Positions 1-11,916 of a stretch of DNA of 64,000 nucleotides are shown one piece after another. The translations under genes and the position numbers were made by a program. How positions within the stretch are numbered: position 1 is the first letter of the stretch; every line of letters starts with the position of its first letter. The DNA comes from Antedon mediterranea (taxonomy: Eukaryota; Echinodermata; Crinoidea; Comatulida; Antedonidae): the NCBI RefSeq assembly GCF_964355755.1, contig NC_092670.1:24787795-24851794 (forward strand), in the 5' to 3' direction. Below the pieces are notes generated by a model. The model saw only the letters and a program-made list of their open reading frames with translations. It did no database searches and was not told the origin of the DNA.

Positions 1-3000
1 TACTACTGTATTACTAATATTGCCCCTTGTAGTTCCAACAAAGAAATAGTGTTGTTTGAAAGTTTCTCTCTGGTTGTGTTTACTTTATCGTTTAAGTAAT
101 CTGAGATAGAGCAAACCTATTGGTTTTGACTTTGCCTTTGAGTTAACATATATAAAAATACATATAAAATAAATTTGAACTAGGACATATTATGTTGGCG
201 CTTGTACATAGGCCTAACATTAACAATATACAGTGGGCCTACATCGCTAAAAGAATATCTTTCAAAAGTAAACAAACTATAGCAACAAAACTAAAATCCG
301 AAAGATGTACTTTCATAATTAGTTTGGTATGAAAATACACTGGCCTACCATTAGCAAAACCAAATACACCCAGGATATAAATCGTTTTCGTACTTCTATA
401 TAATGTTTCTGAATGAATGCGTGTTGAAGGTTGTAGAGCAAAAAGTGCATTTTTATATACATAGGCCTATTTATGTTTCGGTTTACATGAATAGGCCTAC
501 CAATTAATGATTGTACTAATCGATTTACCAGGCGAATAAATACACACGACAAGGAAATACAGACATAATAATCCGTTCGGAACACTCAATTAAAGTTGTG
601 GTTTGAAAAAATTCCCGATCTAAAATGTTGGCCTCCATTTTGATCATTATTCGTTTGCTCACAATGTCTGTTTCCTTATTATTTTCCTTTGGATCATAAT
701 ACTATCTATATTTAAACAAATATTATTCGGGATCCAAATGAATTTATTTACAAGAAATCCTCGTAAATGTTTGCGCCCACTACTAGGATGATCGTTAATA
801 TTTTGTATGGATTTATAACGTGGATATTGCCTGCTAATATATAATTCTGTCACGAATTGATCGAGTGTAGGCCTAGCCTGGCATCAGTTACACGTGCTAA
901 TTGAGTCTAATGTATCATTTTAATTGAGCTTGGTAATTAGGAGCAAGATTTAATGTATGGTTTCTTACTTTAAATCACGTAATATCTATATAGGATGCCT
1001 AGTAACGTTTAACCACGAGGCTTTTTAAAAATTGTTTTGGTTAAAAATTAAAATGTTCGAATTTGCATATTTGCCAATGCAGATGTTTGATCTAATTTCA
1101 CTAAAAAGCTGATTTATATAACTGGTTTCATGAATATATATTTTTAAATGTCTCTAAAACTATATCATAGCCCTGTATAAGGCCTAAAGTAGAATAAGTC
1201 TATCTAACATTTTTAATGGAAAATCAATATAGGCCTATAATTTATGCATATTGTCTACTTTTAACTAGCACTATTAATAAATTAATTTCCAACCAACGTA
1301 TTGTTGTTGTTGATTTGTTGATGAAACTGTTTTGAACCTATACTGTACTTTACACATTTAATATAGTATATCAATGTATCACTTTCATTGCTGGTAGTAA
1401 TAGCGTTTGATTGTTTTGTTTGTTTTACTTATGATTATTTACTTTAATGTATCCTGAAAATATTAAGAATCGCAATGTGAAATACAGTCAAATAAACCGT
1501 AGTAAGTTTGTAGTTTTTGATGTCTTTCCGTTAATTTCCCGTGTTTTATGATTCCTGGTAAATTGCGTTTCAAGTGCTACTTACAAAATGCCAGCTAAAT
1601 CTACGTTCGCATTGATTCGGTCTGGTCGAGAACTCCGATGAGCTACTACCTTACATTCGGGCTGTGCGTTCACACATATTTTGTATACGGAATCCACTGC
1701 AACCCATACTGCATTGTAATCCGAGCTCAATGCGAATGTAGATTTATAATAACAGTGAGGCAGCAACCCTTCAAACAAACACAAACTTCACGCGTCACCG
1801 TGAATGTTTTTATTAGCGATGCAGGATTTTGCATAAGTTTTATGTTTTAAAAATTAATGGACGGCAGTATAATATAATATAATCCTTCTTTTGTTGATTA
1901 AATTTTAATTATTTTCAGGAAATCCAACCTTTGCCTTAATGTATTATTTCTTTAGTTCATTTATTCTATGACCTGGTCATCTCAAAGTCTCCAGACCAAT
2001 TAATATACTCGTATTTTGCTACCTTAAAAGTTACTTATCCATCACCTAACGTGTTAAATGTCAATTAAACAAGTCAGCGTAAGTCATTGGTATTAATGGA
2101 ATAACGTTAGGTCTATTAACATGAGTGAAGTAATGGACATTGTTCGGTCGACCTAAAATAGATAAGCTGTCTCAAGTCTTTTAGCCCCAACCATTTCAAT
2201 TTCGCAAAGGAAATAAGCTTCGCTTTAATATCAACAATCATAAATCACTTAAGCCGCAATTATTTCTCTGCAGCAATTTTGCATCAAGAAAAACTTATTG
2301 AAAAACATAAGCATTGCAACTATTAATCAAAGAATTGGAGTTTTTTTCTCCAAAACTTGCTTTAACAAATATTTTGTCTAAAATATCAGCATTAAAACAG
2401 TAGGACGCTGTAACAAATTCTTTATTGATTTTCATGAAATTGACTTTTTGTACGATAATATATTCACTTTGTAGACTCATACCTAAGCAGCTACACCTGC
2501 TAAACCTGCATCACGTTATCTATGTTATATAATGTTCGAAGAAATGTGCACAAATTAATTTATGCTATCCTATAACTTTTGATGTGTTCTTTGCGTTTTT
2601 AGTTATGATGTGATGTGAATTATTATGCCCAGTATAGATCTAGTTATGAGGTGATGGAAGTTGTTGTTGGATGGGAAATTGAAGCTCATTACTACAATTA
2701 ATGTTGTACTTCACGTTTCATCCCTTTTTATTGTCACCTCTGATTCATATTTCCAACCAAAGCATGCCTTCTAGTATGTTGTTATAATCAAATAAAAGCT
2801 GTACTTGATCCCGGGTGTAACGTACTTATAGTGTTAAGTGGATGTTCGAGTATGCAAGATGATATTATTATCACTTGCATTCCCAATGATTGGATGACCC
2901 TCTGCAGACAACACAGTGATATGAAATCTTATATTTATCTTATTTGAAATTAAAATTGAAATGAAGAGTGGATACAGCATAATGTATGATTGTCACCAGT

Positions 3001-5169
3001 CTGTTTATGGTGAGGGAATTTATTTGGTCAGAATGACAGTGCACATGATGAAAACACTTGGGCCTGTGCCTACCAAAGATAGCCAAGGAAATGGTAGTTT
3101 TGTTGATGAACCGTACAATACTCAAATCGTGAGTTCTGTACCAAAATGAACCATTTTCTAATTTGCTATGCTAACTGCAGGTCAGGTCTACTTTATTATC
3201 CACGTATAATTACAATTAGGAGTAATATCGACAGTTTGATCAAACTGTTTAGAGCTGCCTTCGGTAAAAAGATTATACATACAACGCAAGGAGAAGAGCA
3301 TTTGTAATTTTGAAATAAATCTCTTCATCCTCCCATGAGAAGAAATTAATATAATTTAAAAAGAAATAATTTTATATCCGTTAAAAAATATGCATATGTT
3401 CTCTTTGTTACACACAATTTAATATTCTTTATTTTAGATGATTACATATATCGAGTTACATATAAGTACACTTAGAAAAAAAACTGATTGTATACCGAGG
3501 AATAGTCGTGTTAAGGAAGTATGTGCAAATTAACAATCTTCGGTAGTATAATTCTAAATCCGGTAAAATTGTAATATTAAACAAAATAATTTGTGTGTTG
3601 GCTACGTTTAAATAAAATCATTATTTCCTCCATGATAAAATCATCATCGTACAAAAAAAAAACCCGTTGTAAAGAATCGATTGATTTACAATTTTTTTTC
3701 CACATTCCTAATTTCCTCATAATATTGGGATCAATTTTTATAATGTCAATGTCAATAAAGATTAATATGCAAAATTACAATGTAATAAAGTTTCATGGAA
3801 TTAGACGTTACAGCCAATGTTCACATTCCATCACCACAAGTCAAAGCCTTGTCGCCCAGTAAGTGATGATTTGGTCAGAGAGACTCGCCGCTGCTTTCAC
3901 CATATTGGGTTTGAAGACTTGATGAAAGAACGTCAATTAATACAAGAGAAGCTATCTAAATCTATAGTTGATCAGCGTACTAGCTTTTGTGAAAAGCACA
4001 TAAATCATTACAATTGTTCATTTTTTTTTGTAAGCTAAAAATTATTCGAATTCTCGTTAATAACCTATAATGACGTAATACCTCCTTAATAATCATTTAT
4101 GATATTGATTTTAGAAAGTTTTTAGCAATAATAAATTAAAATAATCTTTTTTCAATCCGCCGCAAGTAACAAATGAGAAGAAAACCATCCGGAACATTCG
4201 TAAAAATCAGAATTGATTATACAAAGTTTTTACAAAATGAAACAAGTTTATTTCTATGAAAATTGATGATAAATGTTTAGATTTTATTCACAGAGAAAAG
4301 GGGGAAAACCGTATATATTACATTGACGAACCATGCAAACATTCGCCAAGCAATTCGGGAGATTTTTGGATTCGCGACCACTATAAATTATCATTTGTAG
4401 GTCTAAAACACCTCCTGTTCATGCGAATCCACGCAACCAAAAGAGAAGAGCCCGCCTGACAACCAGGAAAGAGCTTGTGCAACAACCATGTCATTACTTA
4501 ATGACGCAACGACCAGTTTTCATCAAGGAAACGTGAGCTCTTTCCTAACGCAACAAACGAATCGTTGTTTAGTTGCGTCATGCGAAGGGTGAACTACGTA
4601 ACACAATTACGCTAATAACGTAGTAACATCATAAACAATACATTTTAACTTGCAAAATACTTAACATTCGTAATTTAAAATATCATATCCTCTTTTTATA
4701 ATGATAGCCAATATCACATTTAGCAGACTACAATGCATCGTTCGAACTATGTAATAGGGACTAATATCCGTTGCCTTGAACATTGAATTTAAAACTACAT
4801 TTAAATGAACAAAAAATTGTCTTTGTGTAAATTGGTTTATTTTACTAACGTCATTAAATCAATCTCCGAGCGGTTAAAGAGGATCTGTGTACGTGCGCTG
4901 TCATTAAAAACATCGATTATTATATTAAAATGTAGCAAAACATTATGAAGACAATTTCCTTTATATAAGTTGATAATTGATGCGTTATGCTATTTCAATG
5001 TAATCCTTTGATTGTATATTTTGCTCTGAGATTTACGGTTTCTACTAAAACACTGATATAAACGTATGAATTTAATTACAGATGCCCATTTGATGGATCA
5101 TGGTGAACAGATAGTACATAAAACTATCGGATAGTCTATGGAACGCCAATTATCTTTCAATTTTCCACG
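1..5169. other. Gene-poor AT-rich stretch upstream of GPCR 1
   Basis: I see no gene here that I can support. Open frames are short and lack recognisable domains. The stretch contains one hairpin repeat (1597-1745) and scattered TAGGCCTA-type palindromes. A likely acceptor, a pyrimidine-rich tract ending in AG at 5080-5081, lies about 90 bp before the GPCR start and could mark a 5' UTR exon boundary. Confidence 0.5.
1597..1745. repeat. Hairpin-forming inverted repeat (small foldback/MITE-like)
   Basis: Arms at 1597-1620 and 1721-1745 are near-perfect reverse complements, both carrying a TTCGCATTGA-like core, around a spacer of about 100 bp. Both strands are open across the hairpin, which produces two misleading small frames. 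No clear target-site duplication is visible, so assignment to a transposon family is not possible. Confidence 0.5.
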
Positions 5170-6159
5170 ATGAGTGATAATTCCAGCCTGCTATGTGACC
5201 AGGACACTGAGAGAGGTCACATTGGCATAGTTTTTTGTGCGTTGTATCTGGTTGCAACATCAATTCTCTCCATCGTTGGCAATCTCATTGTATTGATGGC
5301 AATAAATAACTCGACGAGACTACGGGAACAGCCATCAAGTGTTTTTGTAGCCAATTTAAGTATATGCGATTTACTAAACGCAGTATTGGTAATTATACCG
5401 ACGACTGTATTTATATTCACGGATGTTTTAACTGTGCCTAATTCATTCTGCAATATACAATGTGCGTTAAATTATGTGTTTATCATAGTGTCAATGTTGA
5501 CCCTTGGTATGATTGCCGTCGAGCGTTGTGTGTCAGTATCTGTCCCATTTAAACACATGGACATCATGCGTAACCGTACTGTTATGTTGATGACTACTTA
5601 CACATGGGTTCAAGGGGTAGCATTTGGTGCCGTACCTATAATATGCTCTTGGGTGATGTATGATTATTGGGAGGCTGTTTGTGCAATAACTTGGGATGAC
5701 CACGCTAGCTCTGGCGGTGTAGAGTACGTCGTAACAGCCTTCATTCTATGCTTTGCCATACCAGCAGTTTTGATGGTTGTCTGCTATGGAAAAATTCTTG
5801 CAATTGTTAAAGGAACGGACACGCACAGAAACCGGTTGCAACAGAAAAGAACAGAAGATATGCGGATTATTAAAAGTATACTTGCTGTGGTTATAGTCTT
5901 CTTTGGGTGTATGACGCCATTTTGTATCACTAAGCTTATTAAGATTTTCTTCTCGACCTGTGCAATACCACCCTGGGTGAACCTCTTCTCGAGTCTTTTA
6001 CAGTTCACTTCAAGCGCAACTAATCCACTCATCTACGGCATATTCAGAGAGGATTTTCGACATGCCGTTATGAAGACCTTTTGGAAGGTGTATTCCACAT
6101 TGCCATGCAGAACAGACGAATTTGTAAGACCAGTGACGCAGCCTAGCTCTTTCATTTAA
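5170..6159 (+). CDS. Rhodopsin-class (class A) G-protein-coupled receptor, orphan, ERC-motif type
   Basis: Intronless 329-residue plasma-membrane receptor. Seven hydrophobic segments are evident. Class-A landmarks visible are G37-N38 in TM1, D67 in the TM2 LSICDLL motif, C94 at the top of TM3, E118-R119-C120 in place of DRY, a TM4 Trp, a Cys in ECL2, a TM6 stretch with CMTP where CWxP is usual, and N285-PLIY in TM7. C313 in the short tail could be palmitoylated. N4 (NSS) is a likely N-glycosylation site. Counting back from R3.50, position 3.32 is Asn, not the Asp that binds amines, so an aminergic ligand is unlikely despite the adrenergic/GPR161-like look of TM7. The start is chosen because it gives a normal short N-terminus; an upstream acceptor at 5080-5081 suggests a non-coding 5' exon. 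Ligand unknown. Certain as a GPCR, uncertain as to subfamily. Confidence 0.93.
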   Translation: MSDNSSLLCDQDTERGHIGIVFCALYLVATSILSIVGNLIVLMAINNSTRLREQPSSVFVANLSICDLLNAVLVIIPTTVFIFTDVLTVPNSFCNIQCALNYVFIIVSMLTLGMIAVERCVSVSVPFKHMDIMRNRTVMLMTTYTWVQGVAFGAVPIICSWVMYDYWEAVCAITWDDHASSGGVEYVVTAFILCFAIPAVLMVVCYGKILAIVKGTDTHRNRLQQKRTEDMRIIKSILAVVIVFFGCMTPFCITKLIKIFFSTCAIPPWVNLFSSLLQFTSSATNPLIYGIFREDFRHAVMKTFWKVYSTLPCRTDEFVRPVTQPSSFI

Positions 6160-6329
6160 GCCGTTGGATATGGATTCGTTTGTGGATGATACAGAATAGT
6201 GTATTGTTGTCGGGATGGTTTTCTGTTACTTTAATTAGTACCACATACAGTAAGGTGATATCCCAATTCAGTGAATAGCATATAACGCTATTTGTACATT
6301 CACCATGGAATTGATGTTTTACAGTTGTT

Positions 6330-7161
6330 ATAATATTTCGCCGTGGCTAAAGATACGGTACCGTATTCTAACTTCTGTTTACTAAAGGTACGGTAAAATT
6401 GCATTACGTCATAATCAGCCAATGGGGTGCTGGTACGTGTGTGACGTCATCGTATAAGGACTTGGGATTTTGTTTTCATATCGCGTCTGTTGTTGGTTGT
6501 ATATATGTAGAGAATTCCTATCGGCGGCGCCAGGCTGCGTGGATGTGTGTGCTGGGCTGCAGATGAGGGTTTTATTTTTATTCCAAATGGCCTATTTAGG
6601 CCTATATTTTTTTTAAACTTTGTTTACAATGGTGACCATAAACAACAAGCAAATGCGGACAATAAAGGAGCCCTTAAATACTATGATTTAGACAGCAGTG
6701 TAGCCCCAGGGCTGACGAGTCACAGAAATCAGCGCACACATATGCAGCTGGCCACAGCCTGGAATCGCTTTCCCTTCACAAACAAACTCATATAATGAGG
6801 TTATACATAGTACGTAGTAAGTAGGCCTAGGCCTCTTTTAAAACGGTTTTCTCTATTCTAGAATTAAAATCAACATGGCTTTTCAATAATAATAACAGAC
6901 GTAGGCTACATTTAGTTTTTGTCACACACGACGGCGATAATAGCGATAAATAAAGCATAAAGAAAATGCGGTTGATCACTGTTTTCGCCATACCTCCATG
7001 GTTTTCGCGATATGAAAAAAATCCACAAAGTCCTTATACGATGACGTCACACACGTACCAGCACCCCATTGGCTGGTTATGACGTAATGCAATTTTACCG
7101 TATCTTTAGTAAACAGAAGTTAGAATACGGTACCGTATCTTTAGCCACAGCGATAATATTT
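6330..7161. mobile_element. Non-autonomous Mutator-like DNA transposon with 147-bp TIRs and 9-bp TSD
   Basis: The element proper is 6339-7152 (814 bp). Left arm 6339-6485 and right arm 7006-7152 are reverse complements along about 147 bp with few mismatches. The identical 9-mer ATAATATTT sits at 6330-6338 and 7153-7161 as a target-site duplication. A 9-bp TSD with long TIRs is the hallmark of the MuDR/MULE superfamily. Each TIR carries a perfect CRE palindrome TGACGTCA (6442-6449 and 7042-7049). The interior has an 82-codon frame (6547-6795) with no transposase resemblance, so the copy is non-autonomous. High TIR identity suggests a fairly recent insertion. Confidence 0.88.
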
Positions 7162-7931
7162 ACCAACAACTTTAGACGAAACGTCTAAATAACAGCAACT
7201 TTCGGTTTCTAATGCGTATTTAGTCAATTTATTATTCGTGTTTAATGACGTTTCCGTAATCCTATTATCGTATTTTTAACCGTTGCTATATGTACATCGT
7301 ACTTACTAGGTTTATTCTGTTTAAAGAAATGCTGTCAACAACACTAGCCTAACTAAGGTATATAAAAATAGGATTGATTTGTAGAGATGACGTCACAGCG
7401 TATTTAATCTTTTCGAGCTAAGTATTGATCAAACTCTCAATTATTAAAAACTAAAATTTATAATTCTAAAGAGTATATTGAGATATAATATATATATATC
7501 GATCTTTATTTTGTCCTGCAACCGTTGACTGGGCACCGGTAGAATTGATTGAAAACATGTTGGAAATACAGCTCCAATGATATGAATTGAAAGTTGTTTA
7601 AATATTACTGAATAGATGATAACACCTTGGTATCGCGTAATTATTTTTATGTGTAATTTTGTATAGCGTTATGCGCCTTCGGGTTAAATTACCGTTTTTT
7701 CGCACAAATTAAAATTACACTTCGTTAAAAGTGTGAAATAATATTTCCTAATTAGTTTCTCCACATTTGTTGGATTATAATATATTTAAAGAGCAAATAT
7801 TAAGTATGAGGTATGTGTAACATAGCGACGAATCGTGACAATCATTACACCCTCAGTATTATCGTGTGTGATGTTCACATACAAAATCGACGCGTGCTTA
7901 CGTGTGCAAATGTATCATTATATTTCATTCA
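7162..7931. other. Intergenic, nothing recognised
   Basis: AT-rich sequence between the Mutator-like element and a minisatellite. No coding or repeat structure is recognised. Confidence 0.4.
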
Positions 7932-8220
7932 GCGTTTGAACGCATTCGTGTGTCGTCAACACGAACGGTTAAACGAGCGTTTGAACGTATTCGTTTGTCG
8001 TCAACGCGAACGCGGTTAAACGATCTTTTGAAGGCATCCGTGTGTCGTCAACACGAACGGTTAAACGAGCATTCGAACGCATCCGTGTGTCGTCACCACG
8101 AACGCGGTTAAACGATTTTTTGAACGCATCCGTGTGTCGTCAACACGAACGGTTAAACGAGCTTAAACGCATCCGTGTGTCGTTTAAGGCATCCGTGTGT
8201 GTGTCGTCAACATGAACGCG
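7932..8220. repeat. Minisatellite, alternating 45/47-bp units
   Basis: About six units. Each has a TTTGAACGCATYCGTGTGTC segment, a TCAACACGAACG segment and ends in GGTTAAACGA. Units alternate between GAACGG (45 bp) and GAACGCGG (47 bp), giving a higher-order period of about 92 bp; the last copies are truncated. Two overlapping open frames in this stretch (7813-8019 and 7902-8111) are products of the repeat. Confidence 0.85.
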
Positions 8221-10759
8221 ATTTATTTCTTTGTTAAATAAGAAGTGTCTAACTGTAGAAATAAGTCTATATTTATGGAATTAAAAATTATATAAATGAC
8301 ACATCTGAAGCAGTGTTTTATTTATTTGAATATCAACGTAAACATACACACAGTTAAAGTTAAATATATGGACTACTTTTTTATATATGACAGACAATTG
8401 GTGTTATTAGAGCACTGGTTACACTATACAGTATCAATAGGCCCTTATTTTTATCATTTGCTTATGTTTGTGTGAAATGCAGGATTGAACGAGACGAAGG
8501 CTTTATTACGCAGCATCCAAAAACATAACGGTGGGCCCAAGAGTATAGGCCTACTACTCGATAATGTTACCAATTAATTTCAGAGGCACTCAAACTATAA
8601 GTGTGATACATAATCCAAACAATGAAATATACACCATCATCATGTTGTGATCATTATGTTGAAAATCATGATGTCATTAACAGCAATGTTTTAAAAGGAA
8701 AACGTTTTCCGGAGACATTAATTACATAATTTAAAAATCGTTAAACTACGGATACATCCATTAGGTTCACTGCTAACACGTTTTCCAGGCCGTTGTATTC
8801 TCACATACGTCAGTTAAGGTATTACATCCGCAACAATGTAATCTTACAAGTCATTTTGGTTTGTAATTTCTTTTTAAAAGGTTAGTATTGATTTTCAGGA
8901 GCAATTTGCAACTTCGATCAGCAAGTATTGTAATGATTTATATCCGTAATGCACTTTGCTTAAATGTTTTTTTCGTGGGGTTTTATTAATATTGTACATC
9001 TTCATATTAAAGAAAAATCACGGACATCTAATAATGAGTATACTCGTGGTATAAATGGTCTTTCAGCCAACGTGGGTGTATTTTGTTGGTACTATATGGA
9101 AATATTTGAAAAAAAATACCGATACATTCCTATATGTTGTCTGGCTCCAAGTTTGCCTCTTTAATCGCTTGGCGTGTTGGACAGACCGCTAACTAGGTAA
9201 TGGTCAAGATACAGTTTTCACACATTCACATTTTACAAAAACTCCCGGTCGTTTGTCGACAAGCGCCTGATTTTGGTTTGGCTAGGTACGTACACAATAG
9301 TCGAGTCAATTTTACATATCGAATATGTGAGCATTTCATGGACTGACCACTGTTAAAAACTGTCCTTTTAATTTTTTTTAATGATAATAGGCCTACAATA
9401 CACTGTTGGTTATTATTAACTCCTCCTCGTCGCATTACCAATGTAATTGACGCCAGACTTCTCAACATCGAATATCGCAAAACGCTTGTATCAGAACACT
9501 GGATTGTAAACAATACATCATAATTTGATTTGATTATGAATTAATTCTCACTATATTAATATGATTATTGATATATTATACAGCAGGCAGCAGTACTATA
9601 ATACGTTACAAAGGGAAATGCAGTCATTATACTAGGTGGGTCTCAGTAGCTGCGCAGCCTGAAAACAATCACATTCTTTTATAATACATACTATTTAAAT
9701 ACATAGCAAATGTGTTTCCATAGGACAATAGGGTGTGATACTTGTGACGTTACTAAATAATACACATTTTGACATGTTTAACTGTCTTGAAATTGGGCGT
9801 TGATTAGAATACAGAAAAATCACACTGCAAACCAGGGAAGAGTGCAATTACTAATTGAATTCACTCTCTTCCCTGACATAACTTACAAAATGCTTTATTA
9901 TTATAAATAATATTTATTTTTAAAATAATTTTGATATTGAAAATGTGTGTAGTTGGTCGCTTTCTTGTAGATGCTTTAATTTATTTTTATTTCTTTCTTT
10001 CTGTGCTATGTTCTGGGTTGACCAACTAACATAGGTGTTTAGCACCTGTTTGGTGGTCTTTCTTTGCCGTTTATACTTGTTTTGTCTTCTTTGCACTGTA
10101 TATGGCAGACATTGCATAAATAAATAAAAAAATAATGAATACAGCTGTGTATAGTCTTGTTATTGATGCTTTATGACTCACGTAGCCTACATCTCTGACA
10201 CGAAAAGCCACATATTGTTTGCTGAAATGAAATATAATTATTATAAAATGATATTTATCAATAGATACCTGCAACAGTTTATTCATGGATTCAATAATCA
10301 AGTCACGATTTTAGAGAAATATAAAAAATATAGCTTAATCGATCTAACGAGACTGTGCCTTGATGGAAAGACAATTACGTGACGTCATGAACTCAATTAA
10401 CCCAGCTATTGGACATAATTAGCCATTAATACTTCTCTTTCCCAATAATATTGTCCTTCTTGAATATAATTTATAATGTCTATGTTGTTTCCCTTAGGTT
10501 CTTTCTTTAGTAGGCCTTAAATATTGTATGTACATTGTTGCAGGCCCTGGTAAACGTTCTTTCTGTGTATATTTCTGTATGCCAATATAACTTTCTGTTT
10601 GTCTATTCACATATTCGCCTCGATTGTGATTTTGAATTACTAACTTTTAACAGTTGTAGACCTAATTAATATGTCCGGATAGATAAAATGAACTAGGCTA
10701 ATACAATTATAGGCACAAATTAAAATATAAGTTAAATATGATTAGGCCTGTGGTGGCTC
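8221..10759. other. Intergenic, no supportable gene
   Basis: About 2.5 kb of AT-rich sequence. A short inverted repeat around AGGGAAGAG / CTCTTCCCT lies at about 9832-9876. Open frames (for example 9226-9513 minus) have no domain resemblance and no adjacent splice structure. Confidence 0.4.
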
Positions 10760-10885
10760 ACGCGTTCTGAGGCATTTGGGACGCGTTCTGAGGCACTTGG
10801 GACGCTTTCTGAGGCACTTGGGACGCGTTCTGAGGCACTTGGGACGCGTTCTGAGGCACTTGGGACGCGTTCTGAGGCACTTGGG
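10760..10885. repeat. 21-bp minisatellite, six copies
   Basis: Six head-to-tail copies starting at 10760, 10781, 10802, 10823, 10844 and 10865, core GTTCTGAGGCACTTGGGACG. Because 21 is a multiple of three, both strands stay open (7-residue peptide repeats), giving false small frames at 10742-10961. Confidence 0.92.
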
Positions 10886-11383
10886 GCGAGTCACTTTTGA
10901 AGACCAATATTTATTATGTAAGCCTTTTATATTTATACTACTGCATTTTAACAAATTGTAAATAAGTGCCCCAATTCAACTTTTTGGTTCCCATGCAACT
11001 TATATTTTTGATATTGTACTTTTATGTTTAATGAAAATAAAGATACCAATATATTTAAATCCAAAGGCAAATTACTGAAAAAAAATGACAATGCTGTGGA
11101 TATCAGTGGCTGGATCTCAATGGAGATACAAAAAAAAAGCGAAAAGCTAAATCAAAACGATAAAGTAAACAGCCAGAAAAGTTAGCAGAGCTTTCGGGCA
11201 ATTCAAATAACCATATACCAATATATTATATATACAGTATATATTAAAGGCCTATTGAAAATCATTTTCCCTTGAACACAAAATTTTCTATGTATGTAAG
11301 GCAAATAGTAATAATAAAGCTTCCCCAAAAAAGATAGGCTCAGAAGAAATTTTGACCAGTAGTTTTTGAGATATAGTAAGCCG

Positions 11384-11576
11384 AGGTCAAAGGTCAAAAC
11401 ATTCAGAAATTACATTTCCGGTGGTTTTTTTGAAAAAAGTTCTATTAGAACGAATATAAATATGTACCCTCTGATCTATTTGACACCAATATCATTTCAA
11501 TTGTCAAACCCGTTGCCGAGATAATCTCTGTTTAAGATAGAAATATTAAAATTGAGGTCAGAGGTCACAGAGGTCA
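11384..11576 (+). promoter_or_regulatory. Cluster of nuclear-receptor-like DR1/DR3 AGGTCA half-sites upstream of ALYREF
   Basis: Perfect AGGTCA direct repeats with a 1-bp spacer occur at 11384-11396 and 11555-11567, followed by a further AGGTCA at 11571-11576 (3-bp spacing). DR1 is the established binding mode for HNF4, RXR and COUP-TF receptors. Position is 340-530 bp upstream of the ALYREF start. The surrounding sequence may be a dispersed repeat, so function is inferred only. Confidence 0.35.
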
Positions 11577-11689
11577 AATCAGATTTCCAGTAACTTTGTT
11601 TTGGTATCTCCATATCATGTTCTATCAATATGCCAAAGGGCACACTTGTATCCACTATGGTAACATCATTTCCCCTTATATTATATTAG

Positions 11690-11916
11690 GGACCGGACTA
11701 AATCAGGGAAAGAAGAAAGATTTCTTTGTAACGCGCCCTCTATAGGTTGGTTATTTGAATAGCGCCATTTTGTATAAATTTCACAGCGCATGTGCAAACG
11801 GAACACACGCCGCCGAATAGCGTTACAAAGAAGAGTGACTGAAAATTAGTCTTCGTTTTTACTTACATTTTACAACATTATTAAGTGGGCTTAGTCACAA
11901 TTATTTAACTTCAATC
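11690..11916 (+). promoter_or_regulatory. Probable ALYREF core promoter / 5' UTR
   Basis: A locally GC-richer block just upstream of the ATG, unlike the AT-rich surroundings. It contains a YY1-like site (ACAAAATGGCGCT on the minus strand, 11761-11773) and an NRF1-like GCGCATGTGC. Both are typical of TATA-less housekeeping promoters. The transcription start is not determinable from sequence. Confidence 0.4.

Noticed and set aside
2961-3149. Possible terminal exon (ending DEPYNTQIVSSVPK)
   Set aside because: Composition looks coding and an AG precedes it, but no family resemblance and no partner exon were found.
3817-4038. Frame with HIGFEDLMKERQLIQEKL
   Set aside because: Coding-like in the middle, but no recognised domain and AT-rich ends; perhaps a decayed transposon protein. 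Not supportable.
4465-4581. Short inverted pairs (AGGAAAGAGCT/AGCTCTTTCCT and ATGACGCAAC/GTTGCGTCAT)
   Set aside because: The arms are interleaved, not nested, so they do not form a single hairpin; no element boundary or target duplication was found.
7813-8111. Two overlapping repeat-containing frames
   Set aside because: Artefacts of the 45/47-bp minisatellite.
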